A stretch of 64,000 nt of DNA, from NCBI RefSeq assembly GCF_965204935.1, contig NZ_CBDBFO010000002.1. One strand, 5' to 3'. Positions 1 through 8,032 of the stretch are shown here, piece by piece. This DNA is from Hoeflea_A sp965204935 (GTDB lineage: Bacteria; Pseudomonadota; Alphaproteobacteria; Rhizobiales; Rhizobiaceae). A program made the position numbers and the translations under genes. Position 1 is the first letter of the stretch. The number at the start of each line of letters is the position of its first letter. The notes under the pieces were generated by a model that saw only the letters and a list, made by a program, of their open reading frames with translations, had not been told where the DNA came from and made no database searches.

Positions 1-252
1 GACGAGTTTGCTGCATCATGCGCTCATGGAGTCAGAAACGACCGCGTCAGGAAAGCCTGTCAACCTGATTCAAATCGTCGCACACTCACATTGCAAATCT
101 GGTAGCTGGGTAGTTACCACGTCGTCAGATTATCGCGTTTGTGGGAACACCGGTCACCTGCGATCGACACTGATCCATGCGGATCTTTATTCAAGCTCAG
201 CGTTTTTGCAACCCATGCGAAACCCGGGCGATCAATTGCCGACTCCCGTCGA
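1..252. other. No gene seen downstream of livM
   Basis: This stretch follows the livM stop codon. Open frames here are short and none resembles a protein family. No convincing terminator hairpin was seen. Confidence 0.5.
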
Positions 253-1263
253 TCACTTCAGCGTCCTTTGTGTCACGAACAGACTTGGCATCCCACGCGC
301 CCTCAGCGCTCCCCAGATACCGCGGCGGTCAACAAGCATGACAGCAATCGCAATGGCACCGAGCCCGATGAGGTACCATGTTCCAAGATCAGCAGCCACA
401 TCGCGCAAAACGAAGAAAAGGATTACGCCGATGATTGGTCCTTCGATCGTCCCAAGCCCGCCAATCACGACGATGAATATGACAAATGCAGACCACTCGG
501 TAACGCTGAAGGCCGCTTCCGGGGTGATGCGAAGTTTTTGAAGAAAGATGAAGGCACCGGTGAGGGCCGTCCCGATTGCCGTGCCGACATAGACCAGGAA
601 TTTCACGCGCCTGATATCAACGCCAAGGCTGGCAGCAGCGGGTTCGCTGTCTCGAATGGCGGTCAGGGCAAGACCCCACCGAGACCGCAGCAGCAGCCAC
701 ACACCCAGCACTGCCGCAAGGGCAATAAAAAACGCGATGTAGTACATCATCATTTCACGGGCCGCACGGTCGTCGGCGATCGAGCGTGCCAGCGCAACAG
801 GCAGTGAAATTCCGGAACCGCCACCAAGAGCGGGAAACTGCGCGGCAATCAGCCTGAAGACTTCGGCAATGACCCAGGTTCCGATTGCAAAATAGGCGCC
901 TTGCAGGCGGAATGCGATCCAGCCCGTGGGAATTGCGATCAGACCAACAGCGATTGCTGCCAATGGGATGGCCCAAAGCACTGGAATTCCTGCAAACATG
1001 GCCAGCGTGAAAAACAGGTAACCGCCGAGACCGACAAAGGCCTGTTGACCAACCGAGATCAACCCCGTGTAGCCGGCAAGCAGGTTCCACATTTGCGCCA
1101 GGGCTAGAAAGCTCAGGGCCTCCATCAAGAGACGAAGGTCGGCGCGGCCCACCCAAAAGGGGGCTGCAGCCAGGGCGGTGAACCCAACAACCGCAATGCC
1201 GATGAGCACAAAGCGCTGCAAATCGAATGTACGGCCCGCGATTGCCTGTTCTACATGCGCCAT
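253..1263 (-). CDS. livM: Branched-chain amino acid-type ABC transporter permease (LivM family)
   Basis: Inner-membrane permease of a HAAT/Liv-type importer. The protein is almost entirely hydrophobic, with about 8-10 membrane segments. It carries the LivM landmarks GYTGLISVGQQAF near residue 70 and a GGLGTIEGP-type loop near the C-terminus (EAA-like ATPase contact). ATG at 1263 is preferred; it follows the livH stop by 4 bases, while an upstream TTG at 1287 would overlap livH. It is last in the order livG-livF-livH-livM. The divergent aromatic-degradation operon suggests import of an aromatic acid or related compound rather than leucine; that substrate is inferred from context only. Confidence 0.88.
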   Translation of the reverse strand: MAHVEQAIAGRTFDLQRFVLIGIAVVGFTALAAAPFWVGRADLRLLMEALSFLALAQMWNLLAGYTGLISVGQQAFVGLGGYLFFTLAMFAGIPVLWAIPLAAIAVGLIAIPTGWIAFRLQGAYFAIGTWVIAEVFRLIAAQFPALGGGSGISLPVALARSIADDRAAREMMMYYIAFFIALAAVLGVWLLLRSRWGLALTAIRDSEPAAASLGVDIRRVKFLVYVGTAIGTALTGAFIFLQKLRITPEAAFSVTEWSAFVIFIVVIGGLGTIEGPIIGVILFFVLRDVAADLGTWYLIGLGAIAIAVMLVDRRGIWGALRARGMPSLFVTQRTLK

Positions 1264-1267
1264 TGCC

Positions 1268-2134
1268 CTAACCTTTCGCCTTTGCAAACAGCCCGGTTGG
1301 CCGCACGATTAACACGGCAAGGAATGCCAGGTGCCCGGCCAGAATCTGGTAACCCGCGTCGATCTGGGCGCCAATGGCCTGCGCCACACCAAGTATGATT
1401 CCGCCTGCCAAAGTGCCCCAGATATTGCCCATGCCGCCTATAATCACGGCCTCAAAGGCAAAGAGCAGACGCGAAGGGCCGATTGTCGGATCAAAATTCG
1501 TCTTCATCGCCAGAAGCGTCCCGGCGATCGCCACCACGCCGCTGGCCAGTGCCGTGGCCAATGCAAAGGTATGGCTGTTGTTTGCACCCATCAGGGGAAC
1601 GATCTCAGGATCGTCCGATGTGGCCCGCAAAAGCCGCCCGAGTGCGGTGTTGTAGAAAATATATTGAAGAACGCCGATGATGCCGACGGCAGCCAGGAAC
1701 ATCGCCAGTGGCAGTACACCAACTGCAATCTCGTCCCCGATCGACAGGCTTGCCGTGGCGAAACCGCCGGATGGAACCCGCTGACTGTCCGCGCTGAATG
1801 TCTCCAGGAGGCTGTTCTGAATGATAATCGACAAACCAAAAGTCACCAGGACGGGCGGCAGGATGTCCTCGTCGAGCACCCGGTTCAGCAACACGCGTTG
1901 CCCCAGATATCCCGCGCCTCCCATCAGGATCACGACAAGGGCGATCCCGATCACCGGATGCAGCCCCAGTGTCAGAACGGCAACCAGCATCAGGTAGGCT
2001 GCTACAACAATGAAATCGCCATGCGCGATGTTGATAAAACGCATGACCCCGAACATCAGTGAGAGCCCGGCGGCAAACAGCGCATAGAGGCCTCCCAGAA
2101 GCACCCCCTGAATGATGACGTTGATCCATTCCAT
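1268..2134 (-). CDS. livH: Branched-chain amino acid-type ABC transporter permease (LivH family)
   Basis: Second inner-membrane permease of the importer, 288 residues, the usual LivH length. The N-terminal GVLLGGLYALFAAGLSL and the FINIAHGDF motif near residue 35 are typical of LivH. A GGMGNIWGTLAGG loop near residue 235 fits the ATPase-coupling segment. The start codon overlaps the livF stop (TGATG), so translation is likely coupled. It should pair with the LivM product to form the channel. Confidence 0.9.
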   Translation of the reverse strand: MEWINVIIQGVLLGGLYALFAAGLSLMFGVMRFINIAHGDFIVVAAYLMLVAVLTLGLHPVIGIALVVILMGGAGYLGQRVLLNRVLDEDILPPVLVTFGLSIIIQNSLLETFSADSQRVPSGGFATASLSIGDEIAVGVLPLAMFLAAVGIIGVLQYIFYNTALGRLLRATSDDPEIVPLMGANNSHTFALATALASGVVAIAGTLLAMKTNFDPTIGPSRLLFAFEAVIIGGMGNIWGTLAGGIILGVAQAIGAQIDAGYQILAGHLAFLAVLIVRPTGLFAKAKG

Positions 2135-2844
2135 CAGGCGTCCTCCGTCCCGAAATATGCGTGGGCGATTGCATCGCGGGTCAGGTCGGCGGGCCGTCCG
2201 GCGAGCGAAACGCGCCCCTCCTGAAAACAGTAGACACGGTCTGCAACCTTCAAAGCCTGCGCGATGTCCTGTTCGATGACGACCAGCGATGTGCCCCGTT
2301 CGCGGATCAGTGGCACGGAGGCATAGATTTCCCTGATCACTTTCGGCGAGAGCCCGAGGCTTATCTCATCGCACAACAGCAGGCGCGGGTTTGACATCAG
2401 GGCTCGTCCGATCGCCACCATCTGTTGCTGACCGCCGGAAAGTTCGGTGCCACCATGGTGCCGACGTTCCGGAAGGGCTGGGAAAATCTCGTAAATCTCC
2501 TCCAAGGTCCACGGGCCCGATCGTTGTCCCGCTGCGCCGATCTTGAGGTTCTCCTCGACACTGAGCGACGGGAACAGGCGTCGCCCCTCAGGAACCATCG
2601 CCAGACCCAGGTGATGAATGCGATCGGCCGACAGCCCGGCGATCCGGGTGTCCGCAAAGACGACATCCTGATCTACAGCAGGACGCATACCCGTCACGGC
2701 GCGCAGGAACGTTGTTTTGCCGGCACCATTGGCGCCAATGATGGCGACTGTTTCACCCTCTTCGACAGTCAGGTCGATGCCAAAAAGCGCCTGAAAGTCT
2801 CCGTAGAAAGCCGTGAGGCCCCTAACGTCAAGCAGCCTGGTCAT
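2134..2844 (-). CDS. livF: ABC transporter ATP-binding protein (LivF family)
   Basis: Cytoplasmic ATPase of the Liv-type importer. Visible motifs are Walker A GANGAGKTT, ABC signature LSGGQQQM, and a Walker B written LLLCDE, where the fourth hydrophobic residue is Cys. The open frame extends upstream, but that extension is the antisense-like tail over livG. ATG at 2844 (or 2850) begins the family consensus (RLLDVRGL) and overlaps the livG end by about 17-23 bases. A GGGGA sits just upstream. The length of about 236 residues is normal for LivF. Confidence 0.9.
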   Translation of the reverse strand: MTRLLDVRGLTAFYGDFQALFGIDLTVEEGETVAIIGANGAGKTTFLRAVTGMRPAVDQDVVFADTRIAGLSADRIHHLGLAMVPEGRRLFPSLSVEENLKIGAAGQRSGPWTLEEIYEIFPALPERRHHGGTELSGGQQQMVAIGRALMSNPRLLLCDEISLGLSPKVIREIYASVPLIRERGTSLVVIEQDIAQALKVADRVYCFQEGRVSLAGRPADLTRDAIAHAYFGTEDA

Positions 2845-3559
2845 CGACATCGATCCCCAGATAAATTTCTTTGACCACAGGCTCGGCCATGACGGAATCG
2901 GGAAGACCGTTGGCAACGATCCTGCCGTAGTCGATGACGACCAGACGCTCAACCACGGCGGTGAGCGCGTGAACAATATGCTCAATCCAGATGATTGACA
3001 CGCCGCTGTCCCGCACGCCCTTTATCGTGCCGACAAGAGAGCGACATTCGCCCTCTGTCAGCCCCCCGGCGATTTCATCCAGCAGAAGCAATTTGGGGTC
3101 GGTTGCCAAAGCGCGCGCCAATTCAAGACGTTTGCGTTCCAGAAGCGTCAAAGACCCGGCCGGCCGGTTAGCTTTCGGCAGAAGACCGGTCCGGTCCAGA
3201 ATATCGCGGCAACGGTCTTCCCGCACATGTCGTTCTGTCGTCCCGAACGCGTCAGCAACAAGCAGGTTTTCAAAGACGGTCATCCCCACAAATGGATGCG
3301 GTATCTGGAACGAACGCGCGATACCGGCGTGACATCGGACGGCGGCGCCAGTTGCTGTGATATCGCGCCCCTGAAACAGGATGGTGCCGGAATCAACCGC
3401 CTGCGTGCCCCCAATCAGATTGAACAGCGTGCTTTTTCCGGCACCGTTGGGGCCGATGATCCCCAAGGCATCGCCTTGCTCGATCGCGAAGGAAACGCCA
3501 TCGGTCACGGTGAGTGCGCCATAGCTTTTTGATACGTTGTCGAGTTCCAGTATCGGCAT
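2828..3559 (-). CDS. livG: ABC transporter ATP-binding protein (LivG family)
   Basis: First gene of the minus-strand liv operon, about 243 residues. Walker A is GPNGAGKST, Q-loop SFQIPHPF, Walker B LLLLDE. The ABC signature is unusual: LTLLERKRLELARALA replaces the common LSGGQ/LSYGQ form, a variation that occurs in LivG-like ATPases. ATG at 3559 is chosen because GGGAGG lies just upstream and the family N-terminus (ILELDNVSKSYG) begins there; the longer frame to 3655 has no homologous look. The divergent promoter region upstream is shared with the catabolic operon. Confidence 0.9.
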   Translation of the reverse strand: MPILELDNVSKSYGALTVTDGVSFAIEQGDALGIIGPNGAGKSTLFNLIGGTQAVDSGTILFQGRDITATGAAVRCHAGIARSFQIPHPFVGMTVFENLLVADAFGTTERHVREDRCRDILDRTGLLPKANRPAGSLTLLERKRLELARALATDPKLLLLDEIAGGLTEGECRSLVGTIKGVRDSGVSIIWIEHIVHALTAVVERLVVIDYGRIVANGLPDSVMAEPVVKEIYLGIDVDDQAA

Positions 3560-3661
3560 CAGTGCCACCTCCCAACGACAGAAAAACCCGCGAAACCCGC
3601 TCTTCTCAATGCTCTGGTTGGTGTGGCGCGATACCTTTTTTGTGATGATCGCCAAGCCGCC

Positions 3662-3687
3662 ATATCAACATGGTATGACCGGATACC
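3662..3687. promoter_or_regulatory. Candidate LysR-type operator between liv and catabolic operons
   Basis: The divergent intergenic region contains ATAT-N7-GTAT (3662-3676), close to the ATAC-N7-GTAT consensus of CatR/BenM-like regulators. It overlaps a perfect inverted repeat GGTAT-N6-ATACC (3672-3687). The LysR gene at the end of the plus-strand operon is the natural candidate to bind it. The site is about 80 bases upstream of the dioxygenase start. Confidence 0.45.
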
Positions 3688-3764
3688 GCTCGGGGCATTG
3701 GTTTCATTCGTTTGCGTGCGCAGTGTGACTGCCAGCAAGATGCTCGCGACGAGAGGAGGAGCCC

Positions 3765-4625
3765 ATGCGCAACATCACGCTCGACAACATCACAGACGCC
3801 GTCGTCAGTTCGCTCGGCGATGACATTTCACCGCGCAACCGCGAAATCATGGTCAGCGCCCTGAAACACATCCACGATTTCTGCAAGGAAACGAAACTCA
3901 GCTACAAGGAGTGGCTTGAGGCGATGGAGTGGATGCGCCGGGCTGGCGACATCTCCGATGATGCCCGCAACGAGTTCATCCTGATATGTGACATCATCGG
4001 CGTCGAGGTTCTTGTTGACATGATCGACCAAAACCCGACGCACGGAGAGACGGTGACAACTGTTCTCGGACCTTTTTATCGCGAGAACCCACTGGTGCTG
4101 CCGCATGGCGCGTCGATCGTGCAGAAGGATTTTGAAGATCAGGAAACGGTGACAGTGCGCGGTCAGATCCGTGACACGGATGGCAACCCGGTGGCGGGCG
4201 TGACCGTGGATGTCTGGGAAGATGCTCCCAACGGGCTCTACGAACAACAGGATCCAGCGCAGCCCGACTACAATCTTCGCGGCCGGTTCGAAACCGATGC
4301 CCAGGGTCGCTACGAATTTGTCGCCATTCGCCCGGTGCCCTACCCGATCCCCTATGATGGTGCGGCCGGAGAGTTGCTTAACTATATGGGACACCATCCA
4401 TGGCGGCCCGGTCATATCCACTTCCTGATTCAGAAGCCGGGCTACAAGACACTGGTCTCGCAAATCTATGACAGCGAGACCGAATATCTCGACAACGACT
4501 CGGTCTTTGCCGTCAAGGAAGACCTGATCGGAGAGATGAAGCCTTCTTCGGGCGGCACGGATCTCGAAATGGAATTCGATTTCGTCATCCGCTCGGACGC
4601 CAAGCTGCGTATGGCGGCTGAATAG
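3765..4625 (+). CDS. Intradiol ring-cleavage dioxygenase (catechol/hydroxyquinol 1,2-dioxygenase type)
   Basis: Non-haem Fe(III) enzyme that opens a catechol-type ring between the two hydroxyls. An N-terminal helical dimerisation domain (about 1-95) precedes the beta-sandwich catalytic domain. The expected iron ligands can be placed: Tyr159 (NGLYEQQ), Tyr193 (PVPYPIP), His217 and His219 (RPGHIHF), with spacing like known catechol 1,2-dioxygenases. LGPFYRENP near residue 101 is also typical. GAGAGGAGG lies upstream of the ATG. The neighbouring cycloisomerase argues for a catechol/cis,cis-muconate route. The YPIPYDG segment and N-terminus also resemble hydroxyquinol 1,2-dioxygenases, so the exact substrate is open. 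Confidence 0.88.
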   Translation: MRNITLDNITDAVVSSLGDDISPRNREIMVSALKHIHDFCKETKLSYKEWLEAMEWMRRAGDISDDARNEFILICDIIGVEVLVDMIDQNPTHGETVTTVLGPFYRENPLVLPHGASIVQKDFEDQETVTVRGQIRDTDGNPVAGVTVDVWEDAPNGLYEQQDPAQPDYNLRGRFETDAQGRYEFVAIRPVPYPIPYDGAAGELLNYMGHHPWRPGHIHFLIQKPGYKTLVSQIYDSETEYLDNDSVFAVKEDLIGEMKPSSGGTDLEMEFDFVIRSDAKLRMAAE

Positions 4626-4683
4626 GTCCATATGCACCGGCCGCATACCGGCCGGTGCCTCTTACAAAACGGAACCGAGTTTG

Positions 4684-5859
4684 ATGGAAGCCGTCGCACC
4701 AACCGACCTGCGCGCCTTCGAGGACGCTCCAGACCTCAATCGGGAAACCGTCATCCGGGAGGTGCAAACATGTATCCTCGATGTTCCGACGATACGGCAG
4801 CACAAGCTGTCGAATACCAACGTCACGCATCAGAACTACGTCCATGTGGCGATCCGGTTCGAGAATGGGGTGACTGGCTACGGCGAGGCGTCAACGTTGG
4901 GTGGCCCACGATGGTCGGAAGAAAGCGTCGAAGCGATCAAGGCCAATATCGATACCTATCTCGGACCAGCCCTTCTGGATCAGCCGGGATGCAAGGTCGA
5001 AGCGAGCAACGCCTTGTTGGCCAAGGCCGCCAAACGGAATTTCGCCGCAAAGTCTGCGCTCAACACAGCGATCCTTGACGCTCTCGGCAAGACACTCGAT
5101 CTCAGCGTCGCGACGCTTCTGGGTGGAGCTTCACGCGACCGCATTTCGGTCATTTGGGCACTCGCGTCCGGCGACATCGGACAGGAGCTTGAAGAGGCAA
5201 AGGCCAAGATCGCCGCGCGTCTGTTCAACCGCTTCAAGATCAAACTGGGCTTCGCTGATATTCGATCAGATCTGCGACGGCTGGAACGTCTGCGCGCCGA
5301 GTTGCCAGAAAGCACGGAACTGATTGCGGACATCAATCAGGCCTGGAGCGAGGCCGATTGCCATCGCTGGATGCCGGCGCTTGAGGACATGGGGCTTACA
5401 CTTATTGAACAGCCGCTCGAGGCTGATGATATCGAAGGCATGGCCCGGCTCGGACAGACAACACGCATTCCCCTGATGCTGGACGAAGCGGTTTTCACCG
5501 CAAGGGAAGCCATGCGCGGAGCCAACGCGGGAGCCGGAAGCGTTTTGTCGCTCAAGCTTTGCAAACACGGCAGCGCACAGAACCTCCAGCGGATTGCAGG
5601 GATCGCGCTGGCCGGCGGCCAGGAACTTTATGGTGGGTGTTTGTTGGAAAGCAGCCTCGGTGCAGCCGCCCATCTTGCGGTATTCGCGACCCTGCCAGAA
5701 CTGCAGTGGGGGTGCGAGCATTTCGGTCCGTTGATCCTCTCAAAAGACACAACCGTGGACGGTCTTGTCTATGAGGATTTCCACGTCCACTTGCCGACCG
5801 GGCCCGGACTTGGCGTTACGCCAGATCCGCAGACAACTTCTGCATTCGCAAGGACATGA
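4684..5859 (+). CDS. Muconate cycloisomerase-like enzyme (enolase superfamily, MLE subgroup)
   Basis: Likely converts the dioxygenase product (a cis,cis-muconate) to a muconolactone. It has the N-terminal capping domain and a TIM barrel. Catalytic residues of the MLE subgroup are visible: KxK at 185-187 (FKIKLG), metal ligands Asp217 (ADINQ), Glu242 (IEQPL) and Asp267 (LDEAV), and the general-base Lys291 (SLKLCKHG). At 391 residues it is slightly longer than typical CatB because of an N-terminal tail of about 20 residues. ATG at 4684 directly follows a possible TTG at 4681. It is 55 bases downstream of the dioxygenase gene. Dipeptide epimerases share these motifs, but the context favours muconate. 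Confidence 0.82.
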   Translation: MEAVAPTDLRAFEDAPDLNRETVIREVQTCILDVPTIRQHKLSNTNVTHQNYVHVAIRFENGVTGYGEASTLGGPRWSEESVEAIKANIDTYLGPALLDQPGCKVEASNALLAKAAKRNFAAKSALNTAILDALGKTLDLSVATLLGGASRDRISVIWALASGDIGQELEEAKAKIAARLFNRFKIKLGFADIRSDLRRLERLRAELPESTELIADINQAWSEADCHRWMPALEDMGLTLIEQPLEADDIEGMARLGQTTRIPLMLDEAVFTAREAMRGANAGAGSVLSLKLCKHGSAQNLQRIAGIALAGGQELYGGCLLESSLGAAAHLAVFATLPELQWGCEHFGPLILSKDTTVDGLVYEDFHVHLPTGPGLGVTPDPQTTSAFART

Positions 5860-5866
5860 CAACGCC

Positions 5867-6256
5867 ATGACGGAAAAGAGCCCTATCTCCACGCGTCTGG
5901 AACAAATGCGAAATGCGCTCAATGAAACGCCCCATCTCGCCAGGCTTGGAGCTCTTTTCTCGGAGACCGTGCTGATTGAGGTCGATGGAACGGAATTTTA
6001 CCTTTGGTTCGAAAAGGGACGGCTGGTGTCGATCCAGCAAGGCCCCAGCCGCAAGACGCCGTGGCGCTTCGCGTTCCGAGCCGAAGCCGAAGCACTGGAA
6101 GAGTTCTGGCAGACCATGCCGAAGCCAGGTTACCACGACATTTTCGGGATCGTTAAGATTGGTCGTGGTCGCATTGACGGCGATATCCTGTGTCTTGTCA
6201 AAAATCTTCGCTACTTCAAGGCGTTCATGGCGCTCGGTCGGGAGGTGTCGACATGA
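5867..6256 (+). CDS. Small SCP2-like protein of unknown role in the catabolic operon
   Basis: Protein of 129 residues with alternating strands and helices and no signal peptide or catalytic motif. The pattern (LIEVDGTEFYLWFEKGRL, then a short IGRGRIDGD segment) resembles SCP2-type sterol-transfer folds. ATG at 5867 follows the cycloisomerase stop by 7 bases, and its stop overlaps the next start (ATGA). It may bind a hydrophobic intermediate or assist an enzyme. It takes the place where a muconolactone isomerase (CatC) might be expected, but it does not look like CatC. Function unknown. Confidence 0.6.
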   Translation: MTEKSPISTRLEQMRNALNETPHLARLGALFSETVLIEVDGTEFYLWFEKGRLVSIQQGPSRKTPWRFAFRAEAEALEEFWQTMPKPGYHDIFGIVKIGRGRIDGDILCLVKNLRYFKAFMALGREVST

Positions 6257-7095
6257 CCCTCGGATTGGAGTCCATTACGGGTCGCTACCTGAACACCTCG
6301 GTCAACGGACAGTCACAGCGTATTTTCTTTGAAGAAGCAGGTGCAGGCGAACCGGTTCTCCTGTTCCATACGGCGGGCGCCGATAGTCGCCAGTGGCGGC
6401 ACATTCTCAACGATCCCGAACTGACCCAGCGCTACAGGTTCATTGCCCCCGATATGCCCTGGCATGGAAAATCCCTGCCGCCCGAAGGTTGGCAGACTCA
6501 GGAGTATCTCCTGACGACCCAAACCTACATCAACACAGTGTTGGCGATTTGCGATGCGCTTGCTCTCGAGCAACCGCTCTTTGTGGGATGTTCCATGGGC
6601 GGGCGTATTGCACTGCAATTGGCGCGCCTGCACGCCGACCGGTTCAAAGGCTTCATTGCGATCGAGGCGTCGGACTTCCAGCCGGCATGGTACGACATTG
6701 ACTGGTTTCACCGGCCCGATGCGCCAGGGGGCGAGATGGGCGCGGCTCTCGTTTCTGCCAACATTGCGCCCCAGGCACCCGAGACCGAACGATGGAACAC
6801 GCAATGGATGTTCATGCAATCCGGCCCGGGCGTCTTTCGCGGTGATCTGAGTTTTTACACCCGCGACGACAGCCTTGTTGGCACTTTGCAGGATATCGAT
6901 ACTTCCGTCGCACCCGTGCACATCATGGTCGGAGAATACGATCTGACCTGTACGCCCGAGGACGCCAGACGGACCTGCGATGGCATCATAGGGGCAACGC
7001 TGGATGTGATGCCAGAGATTGGCCATTTCCCGATGAGTGAGCATCCCGAGCGCTTTCGTCCTCATTTTGTGGAGGCTTTGGCTCGGATGCCATAA
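6253..7095 (+). CDS. Alpha/beta hydrolase (3-oxoadipate enol-lactonase-like)
   Basis: Alpha/beta-fold hydrolase of 280 residues. Oxyanion-hole region LFHTAGADSRQW is followed by nucleophile elbow GCSMGG (Ser nucleophile). A C-terminal GEYDLTCTPED supplies the acid and IGHFPMSEHP the histidine. ATG at 6253 overlaps the previous stop by 4 bases, so the genes are probably coupled. By position in the operon it may hydrolyse the lactone formed downstream of ring cleavage, like PcaD/CatD. A hydrolase acting on another ester or C-C bond is possible. Confidence 0.8.
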   Translation: MTLGLESITGRYLNTSVNGQSQRIFFEEAGAGEPVLLFHTAGADSRQWRHILNDPELTQRYRFIAPDMPWHGKSLPPEGWQTQEYLLTTQTYINTVLAICDALALEQPLFVGCSMGGRIALQLARLHADRFKGFIAIEASDFQPAWYDIDWFHRPDAPGGEMGAALVSANIAPQAPETERWNTQWMFMQSGPGVFRGDLSFYTRDDSLVGTLQDIDTSVAPVHIMVGEYDLTCTPEDARRTCDGIIGATLDVMPEIGHFPMSEHPERFRPHFVEALARMP

Positions 7096-7104
7096 ACTGG
7101 GTAG

Positions 7105-7995
7105 ATGGAACTGAGACGAATTCGCTATTTCGTGGCCGTCGCCGAAGAACTTCATTTCGGACGGGCCGCCGAACGCCTTGAAATGGCACAACCGCCGTTG
7201 TCCCGCCAGATCGCGCAACTCGAGAGCGTCCTCAATGTCAAACTTTTTGACCGATCGCGCGCGCAAATCCGGCTGACACCGGCTGGCGAGGTGCTGCTGG
7301 AGCGCGCCAGGCAGATTTTGGACCAACTCGACAGTACTTTCCGGGAAGTCACCCGCATCGGACAAGGCAGCGCCGGGCGTCTGCGTATCGCCTTTGTCGG
7401 CTCGGCCAGTCACGGCGTCTTGCCCACAATCATCAAATCCTACCGGTCGCACTACCCCGATGTGGACCTTGCACTTTCTGCCATGAACAATGCCGAGCTT
7501 GAACGGGCCCTCATTCAGCGCGAGATTGACATTGCTGTCGCCCGACCATCGCTCAAGGGCGACGAGTTTCGCACGGTGGAACTTCATCGCGAGCCCCTGG
7601 TGCTGGCGATCCCTGACAACAGCGCCTTGAACGCACAATCGTCGGTGGCCTTGCGGGATCTTGTGGATGAGACCTTCATCCTATACCCCCGGCGACCGCG
7701 ACCAAGCTTTGCCGATCACGTTTTGGGTGTCCTGTCCGAAGAGGGTGTCGCGCCGCGTGAGACGATTTTTGCCCAGGATTATCAAACGGCGATCAGCCTG
7801 GTTTCCGTCGGAGTCGGCATTTCAATCGTTCCTGAGAGCGTTTCGACCACACAGCGACCGGGGGTGTTTTACAAGAGCTACGAAGGCCACAATCCGGGCA
7901 CGGGTCTAAGCGCCCACACGCGCCGGGACAATGCAAAGCCCCATGTCCTTAACTTCTTCAAGATCGTGGAGACCTATACAAGAAAACCCCGCTGA
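7105..7995 (+). CDS. LysR-family transcriptional regulator (CatR/BenM-like)
   Basis: N-terminal winged helix (ELRRIRYFVAVAEELHFGRAAERL, AQPPLSRQIAQLE) followed by the LysR substrate-binding domain from about residue 90. The length of 296 is usual for CatR, BenM and ClcR. It is the last gene of the catabolic operon, 9 bases after the hydrolase. It probably senses a pathway intermediate such as muconate and controls both the plus-strand operon and the divergent liv genes through the dyad at 3662-3687. Confidence 0.88.
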   Translation: MELRRIRYFVAVAEELHFGRAAERLEMAQPPLSRQIAQLESVLNVKLFDRSRAQIRLTPAGEVLLERARQILDQLDSTFREVTRIGQGSAGRLRIAFVGSASHGVLPTIIKSYRSHYPDVDLALSAMNNAELERALIQREIDIAVARPSLKGDEFRTVELHREPLVLAIPDNSALNAQSSVALRDLVDETFILYPRRPRPSFADHVLGVLSEEGVAPRETIFAQDYQTAISLVSVGVGISIVPESVSTTQRPGVFYKSYEGHNPGTGLSAHTRRDNAKPHVLNFFKIVETYTRKPR

Positions 7996-8009
7996 CCAGG
8001 GATCAGCGG
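7981..8009 (-). terminator. Terminator hairpin between convergent lysR and binding-protein genes
   Basis: CCGCTGA (7989-7995) and TCAGCGG (8003-8009) form a 7-bp stem with a 7-base loop. Reading on the minus strand, the stem is followed by GGTTTTCTTG, a T-rich tract. It therefore serves the binding-protein gene at 8033-9307. The stem includes the lysR stop codon. Confidence 0.6.
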
Positions 8010-8032
8010 AGTCGCCGGGAGGACATCCGGCT

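Noticed and set aside
67..83. 17-base match with 36790-36806 near the right end of the IS66 element
   Set aside because: A single match of this length is not far from chance in 64 kb, there is no adjoining similarity, and no IS66 end is present near base 1.
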